Shown one piece after another: positions 51,893 through 63,033 of a DNA stretch of 64,000 nucleotides; the stretch's first letter is position 1; each line of letters starts with the position of its first letter. The DNA lies in NCBI GenBank assembly GCA_013398055.1, contig VZRS01000232.1, positions 124,001 to 188,000 of the forward strand, written 5' to 3'. The DNA is from Ifrita kowaldi (Eukaryota > Chordata > Aves > Passeriformes > Cinclosomatidae). The position numbers were made by a program, and so were the translations under genes. The notes below the pieces were generated by a model. The model saw only the letters and a program-made list of their open reading frames with translations. It searched no databases and was not told where the DNA came from.

Positions 51893-51964
51893 ACTTCACT
51901 CCTTCTCCATGAAATCCAGGTGTGTGAATCACATCAGCAGACCTCAGCTTTCTTCCACACAGCC
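51893..51964 (-). other. Candidate upstream exon on the PDZD2 strand
   Basis: A 72-bp minus-strand segment between a strong acceptor, CTCTTGTCTGTCAG|GGC, and a strong donor, GAAGT|GTAAGTATG. One frame is open across it (LCGRKLRSADVIHTPGFHG...) and the other two have stops. It lies 11.7 kb upstream of the PDZD2 ATG exon on the same strand, so it could be an alternative 5' UTR exon of PDZD2. No sequence similarity supports this; splice-site strength and position are the only evidence. Confidence 0.3.
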
Positions 51965-52390
51965 CTGACAGACAAGAGCGAAGCTGACTGTTCATTACCT
52001 CCTTAGGGAATGCCTCTCCAAAACCAGGACATGGCTTCAACTGCAGCCAACAGCAGGATTTCCACAGATGGAGCGTCAGTCTCTGCACTCTGCAGTTTTA
52101 ATTTAGTTCCCTTTCCTGCTCTCAAGTCAATGCAGAGGTTTTTGAGGCACAAAGGGTTCGTCTGTGACCTCTGAAGGACACAGACCACTGAACCATAACC
52201 CTGTCATTGTTGCCTCTGTCCTCTTAACCTCCAGCTGAACTACAGCAGCCTCCCAAAGCACGCATGCCAGACTGAATTCTTCTTTCCCAAATTGAAGGTT
52301 AACCCTGCTGGTAGAAACTCACTGGAAGCAATGAGCTGTCACCTCTCAGAGAATAGATGCTGCTGACACTGACCACAGCCCCCATTTCTT

Positions 52391-53330
52391 TCATAGAATC
52401 ATAGAATCATTTAGGTTGGAAAAGACCTCCAAGGTCATTGAGTCCAACCTTTGACCAAACACCATCCTGTCAACTAAACTACAGCACTAAGTGCCAGATC
52501 GTTATTTCTTGAACACTTGCAGGGATGGTGACTCTGTGGGCAGCCCATTCCAATGCTTAACCACCTTTTCAGTGAAAAAATTCTTCTTGATGACCAACCT
52601 GAACTTTCTCTGGTGCAGCTTGAGGCCACTTCCTCTCATCCTGTCACTTGTTCCCTGAGAAAAGAGACTGACCCCCACCTGGCCACACCCTTCTGTCAGG
52701 GAGTTGTAAAGAGAGATAAGATGCCCCTGAGCCTCCTTTCCTCCAGGATAAACATCCTCAGTTTCTTCAGCTGCTCCTCACAGGACTTGTGCTCTAGACC
52801 CTTCCCCAGCCCTGTTCCCCTTCTCTGGTCACACTTCAGCACCTCAGTGCCTCTCCTGCAGTGAGGGGCTTAAAACAGAGCAGGATTTGAGGTGCAGCCC
52901 CACCAGTGCTGAGTACAAAGGGGCAGTCACTGCCCTGGTCCTGCTGGCTGATACATTCAGGATATCCTTGGCCTTCTTGCCCAGCTGGGCACACTCCAGC
53001 TCATGTTCAGCCACTGCTGACCAGCATCTCCAGGTCCTTTCCCACCCAGCAGCTTTCCAGCCATTCTGTCCCAGCCTGGAGCTAAGGGAGGTTGTTGTGA
53101 CCCAAGGGCAGGACCTGGCACTTGGCCTGGTTGAACCTCACACAATTGGCCTCAGCCCATGGATCCAGCCTGTCCAGGTCCCTCTGCAGAGCCTTCCTGC
53201 CCTCCAGCAGATCAGCACTCACACCCAGCTTGGTGCCATCTGCAAACTGACTGAGGGTGCACTTGATCCCCTTGTCGAGATCATGGATAAAGATATCACA
53301 CAGGACTTGCCCCAATACTGACCACAGCAG
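52391..53330 (-). mobile_element. CR1 LINE with 3' part of ORF2
   Basis: The longest and best kept CR1 here. The 3' end (TCATAGAATCATAGAATCAT, then TTAGGTTGGAAAAGACCTCC) is at 52391. Moving right come the 3' UTR and then the coding region. On the minus strand the 53330-53082 part encodes the reverse-transcriptase segment from VLGQVLCDIFIHDLD through the catalytic box and LEGRKALQRDLDRL to CQVLPLGHNN. The catalytic box reads FADG instead of FADD, so the second essential Asp is gone, and the copy lacks everything upstream. It is dead, 5'-truncated as usual for CR1. Confidence 0.95.
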
Positions 53331-56300
53331 CAATGTCTTTTTGCAGTCAGACCTCGTGGAACATGGATCTGGAAGCCTCCCAAGCCTCTTCTGACCTTTC
53401 TCAGGCAATGTGTGATTGTGCTTTTGGAGGTAGCTGAATTTTATGTCTGTTTCTGAAGATCCACACAAGCAAGACCAGGATGGTACTCTGGTTCCAGAAA
53501 TAACTAGGCAGGGTAATCACTACAGTCTTTTGTCTAGTTCCTCTCAAACAGAGTTTTTTGCCTGACTGAAAATGATCTGTCAAGGAAAAAGAGGGGAGAG
53601 TGCAGCTAGGTAGCTTCTTAGAAAGTAAGGGGGGGTTGTACATGGCTTTGGCAATTATGAAATATTTGCTGCCATAACTGTAGGACCTATCCCCAGCCTG
53701 CAGAGCCTGTGCTCTCAGGGTAACTTCAGAAGATGCTTGCCTTCCTAGAAGTCTCTACACAAGGTTCATCAGAGTCCAGATAATGCAACCCAGATACACA
53801 CAGTCCTCATCGACTTCACTCATCAGGAACCCTATAACCACCATGTATTGCTCAGGAGACTCATTTTCTACACATTGACACCACATACAATCTCACTAAA
53901 TCTGCACAAGGTCTGGGGCAAAGATTTCAAGCACAGAATTTGCTGTCATGGCACTTCTTGTGTATCTGTTTGGTGTTTTAGAAGACTTCAATGCTGAATT
54001 GAGCCCCTATTAAAAATACATAAATAAATGTTATGGTCTATAAATAATGATTCAGTGCTACACCTAATCATGTGCTTTTATGCAGTCATCATCTCTGCAA
54101 AGACAAGGAGCAAAGCCTGGAAAGCAAAGTCTTGCCTTCAGGCATTTTAAATATTCAAGTTTCTGAGTCAATGTTCTTACTGGACTGAAGGAACAAAAGA
54201 GGGAGTCCATTCAGAGCAAACACACACAATAATCTTTACTATCCCAAGCAGTATTGGTGTATTAACCACACGCTGGACTTAAAGAAACATCCTATGCACT
54301 TTCATGTATTATGTTGTTCAGATGTGTGTAACTGCAGATCATATCTAAAAGAAGCCAGGCAGACTTTCAGAGCCATGCCAAAGATTAGGAACATGCAACA
54401 AGCTGACTCCTGCACATAAGCTCTCATCATAATCATTCACTGTAACAGGATATAACAAAAGAAAAAGACACAAAACAGAACCACCACACCCCCCTGTTTT
54501 TCCCCCAAATCTACCATTAAGCTCAAGCTTCAAAGTGAGCCTTATTTAAACCAAACAGACTTTTTAAAACTAAATATAGTGCTACTACAATATTGGAATC
54601 AAATATTATAAATTAAATACACATTTGGGGATTTTTTTTAAGAAAAAGGCAAGTGCAGCATAGGCAAAAATCCAGTTACTGAAAACTAAAGTATTAATTC
54701 TTCAAACACTTAAGGAACTATGTAATATTGCTTATATCAACAGACTTACAATGTATCTGTTTTATCATGTGCTTAGAAACATGCTTGGGATCAGGAGCTG
54801 AAATATGTATATGTTGTCACCAGAATGTTCCCAAAGACCATATTATATATATTCAATATTCAGTATGTATTTCAGCATTAGAAAATTCAACCCAACTCTT
54901 AGTATTTGAAAATACTTTTCTTAAAGTATGATGATGTGTCATCACAGCATCCCAAACAACATACTAAGATGCTGCCAAAGAGAGGTATTTGATAGCCATA
55001 TCATGCACTATGTATCTAAGAAAAAAAATCAGTTTTACTGATGACTAATGTTTTACTGTGAGCAACCTGCAGGCAGGGAAGACTCAGAACCAACAAGAAA
55101 AACAACAGAGAAAAGGAAATACTCTGAAATTGCAGAAAGAACCACTCTTCCCAAGCAGGAAAGCTCAGGAGGAGTTGCCAGCAAGCACTGACAACCCAGC
55201 AGCCAGGAAAGTGAGAGCATTACAAAGTGTTATTCTTTCCACCAGGTGCCAGAGAAAGCAGGTACAACCTTCCCTGCTTTGCTAGTCCCACATGCTCCTG
55301 TTCTGGCAACAAGCAAGCATGGACCTGATTAAATAGCATCTCTTTTGCAATAGCTGCTAGCATGGTCCAATTTGGGCAGGGTGGATAAAGAGAGGAGGAG
55401 CAGCGTGTCACACACAACTTTAAAAAGACCCCATAAAGCCTGTGCAATCCCCCCCACTAAAATGAAAAAGGAGGAGAGGTGACAAACCCAGAAATCTCCT
55501 TCCCACTGATGGCAGTGAGTGACAGAAGAAGATTTGCTGCACTGCACCTGATCTGCCCTTAGAGGTGCCAGTGGAGGGTGTAGCAGCCTCTGTCCCTCGT
55601 TGGATTATTCAGTCATCTTCAAAGATCTTCCTTAGCTGGCTCAAAGCCCAGTGGAAATTGTGATGTGTCAAGGCATTTCCCCAAGGGGAGAGGCAGGAGC
55701 ACTGTCCCTGCTTTCCCAGGCACCCCAGGCAAACCTGCAGCCCTCAGAGATCAGACTGTCTCAGAGCCCCACCCAGGTGTTAAACCAGGACTGAAATACC
55801 TCAAACTCAAACTCAAACTAATGACGTGGCAGCACTGAGAAACCGTGTGGCAACAGCAGCTTTATCAGCAGCCTCAAAATGAGCTGGGCTGACCCCTCCA
55901 ACACCAATGTCAGGAGGGCAAGGTCCTTTCTGTCTGTCTGCACCTACTTTTCTTCCATTAATTCCACTAAAACATGCAAGACTCCCTTCAGATTACTGCA
56001 TTTCTTCATATTTTGGCTGACAATTTAGATGATACCCAGGGCAGGAGCCATCCTACAGCAGCTGTGCTGCATGGAGAGAGGCAGAGACACACCACAATCC
56101 AAACTTCACCCCTGAAATTATTTCCTAGGAAAATGCGCTATGAATGAGACTATGAAAGACAAATCAGAAATTATAATTACAAATTACAATTAGATCTTAT
56201 TTCCTGGAAAAGGGTATTCTTCTTTAATTCCCTTTTTTACTTTACCAGAGCCACAAGAGTCCTCGTATGAACTCTTGTTGTTAAAAAGCACAGAAACTCA

Positions 56301-58126
56301 TTCAGTTATCTTCATATCATCTGGAAAACAACAACACAACAGTCTTGTAACTCTGGGCTTTGTCAGGTGAACCAATTTGGTATCATAGCATTTATTTAAC
56401 ATATTATAGTACAATAGTTTGTAACTTTGGTTTCACTTTCTTTGTTCCGTCCCATGATGAAACACTGGGTAAGTACGTATATGTCAGCATGGCACTTTGT
56501 TTCTAAAAGCTGATTAAAAATGCATTCTTTAAAAAGGAAGTACAGGGAAGTGACTTTGGAGGCCTAGATTTTAAGCTTCTTTTTTTTTTTTTGACATCTG
56601 TTTGCTGAGCGCATATAATTTCTCTCTTGAATTATTTAAATGTCCCAGTGCTTTTTTCATAAAAGGAAAACCGAAGCCAGATGCCCAGCCTCAAGATGGA
56701 AAACCTTAAAAATACAATAAAGTAGAGTTAGTAAAAAATTGGAATTCTCATCCACTGGGAAAACCCAGTATTTTAAAGAGATATATTCACTGGAATGTCA
56801 TATTTAAACCTCTGTAGAGGTCTGAAAGTTCCAGAGAACTATACTAAGAAATCTCCAAATATTTTCTTTTCTTTTGCCTTTTTTCCTACTTTCGGCCTTA
56901 AAAATCTGAAGAGTTTGGTTGTCTGATATTGTTCTTGCAGACAAGGCTGATGACCACACATTCTCATCCCGCCGGTCCTCACCCCAGTGTAAAATGCCCA
57001 ACATGCATTGCAGGAGCCAACCCTGAAAAGGAGAGGTTGCCCCTTGAGAGGAACAGTGTCCCACAGGAATTGCCACTGCTGGCTTTCCCACAAGGAATAG
57101 CTAATTTATGGACTCTATTCCCCACAGACAAAACACACAGATGGAAATTTTGCCCTGCTTCTACAGAAAGCTTAAAAGTGCAAACCGTAACAGGAATCCA
57201 TTAAGGAAAGAAGCAGAATTAAATGGGATTTCTTAAAACCATAATCTGCCAAGAGATATTTTGGATTACTTTATTTTGAATAGACATGATACACCAGGTA
57301 ATAGTATTTTTCAAAGAAAAAATTAAACCCTTGTTTAACCCATCTCAGCTACTCATCCCTGGGGTTTCCAGCCTTGCAGTTCTCCTGAGGATAGGCACGT
57401 TGCTCACAGCTTCTCTTCCCGCATTGGAACACATATTTTTACATCTTTAGCTGGAAATCAATTGTACTTAGGAAAAAAAAAAAAAGAGGATTCATGCAAG
57501 CTTTCTGGACTGTCATATGAGAGGGATAAATATAAAGCAGAGCAGTTTCCGAAGCAGAAGTACAACACTCGGAGAAGAAGAGGGATGAAAATACTGAAAG
57601 TAAGGTTGCTCAGATAAATTATGTTGCAGTTCATAATTTTAAGATGGACAGAAGCAAGTGAGATTAAGCTTCTGTCCATTTATCCAGGTGGCCACAGCTC
57701 ATTAGGGCACCAACTCACCCCACGGGCCTTAACCAGCCCCTCGGGGCAGCAGGGACTTGCAGGAGTAGGAAGCTCCTTCCCTCAGACCTCAACTTGGGAG
57801 TGCAGGACAACAAACAAAGGACTACAGCTTGGTCACAACCCAAAGCAGCTCCAGTACGCTCAGGCAAAACCACTGAAAATGCACCTTAATGAAGATCAAG
57901 TGAGCGGTTACCAGTCTGCCTCTGCTTCAGACACCTCAGGAGAGTGAGCTGTGATGCTGATCTTTACATTTAAGGCAGTAAAGGCTTTGGAGAGCAGAGA
58001 TTTCTTTAAGAGAGCAGACAGAAATCCAGCCAGGCTGCCCTTTTCAACTGGCATGCAGTGAATCAAGAGCAAGACCATGCCCTCAGAGAGGGGTTTTGCT
58101 TTCTTCCTCCAGCAAAGAAGCTCCAG
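53331..58126. other. Non-coding, nothing recognised
   Basis: Probable PDZD2 intron 1 or upstream flank. T and A runs occur near 56579-56592 and 57473-57485. No exon, RNA gene or repeat family was recognised. Confidence 0.5.
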
Positions 58127-58151
58127 TCTCTCTCTCTCTCACACACACACA
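58127..58151. repeat. (TC)n/(AC)n microsatellite
   Basis: Seven TC units followed directly by about six AC units. Confidence 0.9.
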
Positions 58152-61129
58152 AACCAGACACTGTCTTCCCAGACATCTTCTCCCTCCTCTGCCCTCTTCC
58201 ACCCTCTTGTCCTTGGGATGCTGCAATCAAAACCTATCCTGCTCCACTTTCCATGACTGAAGAGCCTCACCAGTCTGAACCACAGCTGTGGTTTGGGAGG
58301 CTGAAGGCAGGATTTTCAACCCCCTCAAAGGGCATTTAGAAACCAAACCCCTCATACTAAAAGCAATGGTTTCTAAAAACCATAAGCAGCCTCAGCAAAC
58401 TTCAGACTTACTTTGCAAATCACTAGAGTAGCAGCAAACCTCATCTGGCACCAAGAAGCAATATTTTGTTTCTTGGAAGCTACACAAAACATTTATTGTC
58501 ATGAGAGTGGTGAGAATGTAGAAATTCAAAATCTGACAATCTAGCTAGATAAAAAGTTCAGAGCCCAAGCCACTCATCACGGCTGAGCAAGCTCCTTGCT
58601 GCATGTTTGGGAATGCACAATCTCCTCACATGCTCTCTCATCCCAAGGATTCAGAGAGTAGCTGGTCTGGGGCAGGACCCTTTCCACTGTTCCAGGGAAT
58701 CAGCCAGGCTGGAGACCTGGCCACAGAGGCATTAGCGCTTGTGAAAGGGAAGGTGCAGAACCATGCCCAGGCAGTGAGCAGGGCAGGAGCCCCACAATAG
58801 CCTGGTTTTGACCTCTCGTTGATTGGCAGAGGCAATCATTGACCCCAGTTACCACAGCTCTGCTGACCTGTGTGAACTGTTACCCAGTGCAAACTCCACC
58901 GTGTGCCCGAGCCCGAATTTCCCTCCAAACGCAATATAATGTCTCGCTCTCAATTCACCTCTAATTTTTATTGCCTGCTGCGAACAAGGTTTCATGCAGT
59001 GCTGTGAATGTCTCTTGGGGATATTAGGTTTCAAGGTCTTACTAATCAGCATTGCATTAAATGATGAGTTTAAAAAAACCTTTCGTTTTACTTACATATT
59101 TACCAGTTGTTGAACAAGAGTGACTCAATGGTGCAAGGAAAACTCTCATTTACAGTTCTGTGCAAACATGTACAACCAGGTGCTGAAGAGTATGAGACCT
59201 CAAAAGTCATCTCTGTCTTGGACATAAGAGATATCTTGGGCACTAATAAACAGAAAAATCTTCCTGAAGCACCAAATAGAGAGCTTTTGTTCACACCCTA
59301 GTGAACTATAAAGTCTTACACAGCCAAAGAATAAATGCTATTTTAACATCACAGAAAACAGTTACTTTTTTGAAGCTTATGACCTGCTTAGGGTCAGGGC
59401 GTTCCAGTGCAGCTGTAAATGTGTTATCATGATTACTACACGTCTTCTTGGACTTATATTCAGCAGAAAAATATAAAATTAATCTCAAGACCTGCCAGCT
59501 TTAGACTACCCGTTCTCTGAAGAGCCCTTAGGCAGAGAACTTGCTGCTGAGAAACCCAAAGGTCTGGAAAAAAATCAAAGTGACTTTTTGCAGCCATGGG
59601 GATCTGGACCTTACTCTGCTCTGGTTGTACATAATTTTTTAATGCCAAATATTCTTTGCATTAACATGCTTTTCTGTCTTGGGCAGGGACAAAGAAAGGT
59701 AAGACTTCTGCCTACTTGATTTTAACCTAGTATCGCCATCTTCAAAGGCTGACTGCCCTTTTTCTGGCACAGAAAGCACACTAACCTAGTTTGAAAAGTA
59801 CCTCAATGGGCCTCTTCTCAACCTCACTGCTTGAAATAGTGTTGGACAGATATGGCACATCCCTGCAGATTCCTGCACAACAATCTCCACTGGTGTGGAT
59901 TCCCCAGCCTCTCTGGCTAAGTAACCCCAACCTTACGGTCAGGATTTTCTTCTCTAATGTCTGAATTATCCCTCCCTTGCTGCAAGCCTATGTCCATGGG
60001 CCGTTTTCCACCTGGTGTTAGAAGGGGAGGGGGCATGAGAGCTTGTGTTTTTCTCATCTTTAAAATTCCTGGAAAATCACAGGCACTGAGCAAGGCAGAG
60101 AGAGGACCAAAAGATACAGACTGAGCAGAATTTCTGTGTTAGTTTTATTCTCACATTAGACAAATTTGTCATTTTTATTTTATTCTAAATGCTAATGTGT
60201 GGCAACACCAGCTGCCAATTTAGAGAGACATACTTGGCATGCCAAGATTTATGTCAAAAAGCTTCGCATCCCTTACTTAATTCTCCTGATAGTCACCAAC
60301 CCTTCCAGAAAGACAGATTTACTTGGCACTCTTTAAAAAACACTTACTTGATGAATGATGCTACCTCAAATCATGAGCCTCCCAAACTCAAAGCTCTTTG
60401 TCTAATGAAAACTATTACTGCTTTTTAATAAGTTCTTCAGCATTTAAAAATAGCACTCCTAATTTCCTGCTCCACCGAGCACCACCTTGACTTCAAGTCA
60501 AATTATTCACAACCTCTTCTCCACCAGCCCTGGGGGATACAAGTCTTGCATTTTGGGGCTAAGTACTTCTCTCAACAGCTGTGAGAAGCTCTCTGAAGCA
60601 GGAAAGAGCAACTCACTCCTAACAGTATCAGACATCAAAGCTAAGCAACCCTTTTTTCCTTCTATTTTAACCCAAATGTTGTAGAGTAACAAGCAGCAAC
60701 ACCAGCAGGATTTCTTTGAAGCAACTTATACTCAACTAAATTATACTGTGGGAGAGCAATAGCCCATGAAAGAGAAAACATTACCACGTAAGAAAGCTTT
60801 AGCAGTTTTAGCTTGCTCTAGTTCTCACCACGCACATTTCTCTCAGGAAAACACCAGAGGCATAATACTCACAACACAAACGCAAGCAGAAGTGTGTTAC
60901 TGTGCCACAGTGTCACAAACCTTAGTACTGATATTTAAAACAGCCGTTTCGCCCACAAAACCAGTACGTGGGTGTTGGTACCCAAAGTGCAGGAGATATT
61001 GTCCTGCCAGTTTTGAAGGATTTATCCCCCCTGGACGGCACTTATTTTGACCTCTGTCCATGGAAAAAATTGCCAACACTCTGGGAAGAGTTTGAATCTA
61101 GAAAGGTTTGAACCAGATGATAGAATAGT
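58152..61129. other. Non-coding, one possible conserved element
   Basis: No exon or repeat family recognised. The stretch 58810-59080 has conserved-element texture and is listed separately. An open frame of 94 codons at 60766-61050 has no support. Confidence 0.5.
58810..59080. promoter_or_regulatory. Candidate conserved non-coding element
   Basis: Keeps isolated CpGs outside an island (CTCGTTGATTGG, CCGTGTGCCCGAGCCCG, AAACGCAATATAATGTCTCG). It also has several site-like cores: GATTGGCAGAGG, GGCAATCATTGACC, TTACCACAG, CTAATTTTTATTG and CTAATCAGCATTGC. This combination suggests selective constraint, but it was judged by eye only. Confidence 0.27.
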
Positions 61130-61620
61130 TTGTAGTGGTGTCACAAGGTGAAGAATTTAGAGGTTTTGAGGTTGTTTATGTAGTAAATAGATAAAAGCTA
61201 AAAATGCCAAGATGGAGGACAGTTGTTGTTCTCCAGGGTTGCTTCTTCTTCTTCTATACCTCCATGTCTTGCAGCAGAAGTGATTTGGAATGATTGGATG
61301 AAAAATTCCGCCGTTCCTGTCCATGCAGGAGCTGGGTTTGTTGGGCATTGGCAGAAAAGTGAAAATATGTTTCGTTTCAAACTTCTATTGGGTCATTTAC
61401 CTTTAAAAGGGCCAAGAATTTGCGATAAGCTCTCTTTCTGCGCGCATCTTTTGAACTCTCTGCAGGGTGCTGTGTCCAGCACTCTGTTTCTCTGATAACG
61501 CTAATTAAAACAACTATCTGAAGCAACCAACAAGAGGCCTCCTCTCCTCTTTTCAACCTTCTGGCCAGGACTCTCGGGCCCCCCTCCCTGCGGGGAAGTC
61601 CCGCACGTGGGTGCTGCACA
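61130..61620 (+). mobile_element. Probable solo LTR of an endogenous retrovirus
   Basis: The sequence order resembles passerine ERV LTRs: AGATAAAAGCTAAAAATGCC, AAGATGGAGGACAGTTG, GGTTGCTTCTTCTTCTTC, TGGGTTTGTTGGGCATTGG, then a TATA-like CCTTTAAAAGGGCC near 61402. A GC-rich U5-like end follows with a TGCGGG-AAGT-CCCGCA hairpin near 61590. An AATTAAA polyadenylation-like signal sits near 61504. No gag, pol or env sequence and no partner LTR is present in the window, so it would be a solo LTR. Ends are approximate and no target-site duplication could be fixed. Confidence 0.55.
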
Positions 61621-62989
61621 GAGCCCTCCAGAGAACAACAGATCTCCTTGCACAGGTGTCATCCCAAGATCCAGGCATGCAAGGCTCCAGGAACTCATAG
61701 AACCTTCCCATTGGTGGAAACTTCACCCTTCACCCCAGCACGAGCAGCATCAGGACCAAGGGCACTGAGAGGGCACAAACATCACCAAAACCAATGATCT
61801 CTATATTCCATTGTCTTGCCCTTTTTCAGAAGTTGTCGCTAAATACTTCTTCCACTGCTTCCTGAATTTTGTCAGACCTCCAAACCCACTAAATTGCCTT
61901 ACATGTTTTTTGTAAATCACTTTTTGAGTTACTTTGTTTTTTCTTGTTCACAGTTCAAGCATTTCAGTATTCTTACAGGTAAATGAGTCTCTTAAAAGCC
62001 TGGTCCTTTCCAGACTGCCTGGCTTCCTGGAAAACTGACATTCCTCTAATATTTTTACAAATTTCCCTGTTAATTGCTTCATTAGAACATCTTTCTGTGA
62101 TTAGATTTCTGTCTGTAGGACACAAAAAGAAACAGTGCACCCTAGTGTGACCTACTTTTCTATAAAACTAGAAAAAATGTTTTTAACAAACATGGGAGAT
62201 AAATTCTGTACAGTATCTGCCTTTTTAAGTTCAAAGGGAATTTTTCTAAGGACTTGAAGGAAAACTGTTTTTCTGAAAAAATGCTGTAACTGAGGGCTTG
62301 GTCAAATGGTCAATGAGAGCTTCCCAGCTTTCTTCTAATGGTCACCTCATATTATTTTTGATTCTGTAGCCTATGCAATAGGAGAAAAAACAGTCAAGTA
62401 CAATCCGTGTGCATTTTGGGAGTCAGTTATCCAACATCTCTGATAAGACTTTGTGCCCTGATGCTATGGATCTGTGAAACAAATACCAGCAAGTTCCTCC
62501 TCTGCGAGATTTTTGTTTGGGCTATTGACCCATTGAGTTCATGCAAACTGCTTCTTCCTGAGCATGCAAGCTGGGCATCTTGAGGGGGAAAAAAATAAAA
62601 TCCAAAGCCAACTCCTGGTTTTCCATGTGGATAAAACTCTAGCTGGCTCCAAGAAAAACCTACTTGTAAAGGTTGTAATGCAAAGGCAAAACAACATTCA
62701 GAAAACTCTGCAGAAAGAAGGCACATGAACACAATGGGAACACATACTCATAAAACATGAAAAGGTCCATTTGCAGTATATAATGCTTGACTTTCAAAAT
62801 ACATTAAAAACTCCATTAGAAGCTTTTAATCAAAAAGTTTAAAAAAAATTACTCCATTACACTGAACTGTAGCACTTGTCCAATCTCCCAGTAAACTCAA
62901 TTGCAGCTTCTTCTGAATTTTCCCCTTTGCAAACAGAGACAACCTTTATTCCACATGTGCACGTGACTTTCCTGTGCTAAGAACACAAG
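61621..62989. other. Non-coding, nothing recognised
   Basis: No exon, RNA gene or repeat family recognised; the longest open frame is 101 codons at 62427-62732 without support. Confidence 0.5.
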
Positions 62990-63033
62990 TTTTATAGAAA
63001 CTCATTTCAAGCATGAGATGAGTTTCTATAAAA
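62990..63033. repeat. Perfect 16-bp inverted repeat with 12-nt loop
   Basis: Left arm TTTTATAGAAACTCAT at 62990-63005 and right arm ATGAGTTTCTATAAAA at 63018-63033 are exact reverse complements, separated by 12 bases (TTCAAGCATGAG). The stem is AT-rich and does not extend at either end. It is too short for a typical microRNA precursor. It may be a hairpin, a cruciform site or the remnant of a palindromic rearrangement. Confidence 0.95.
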
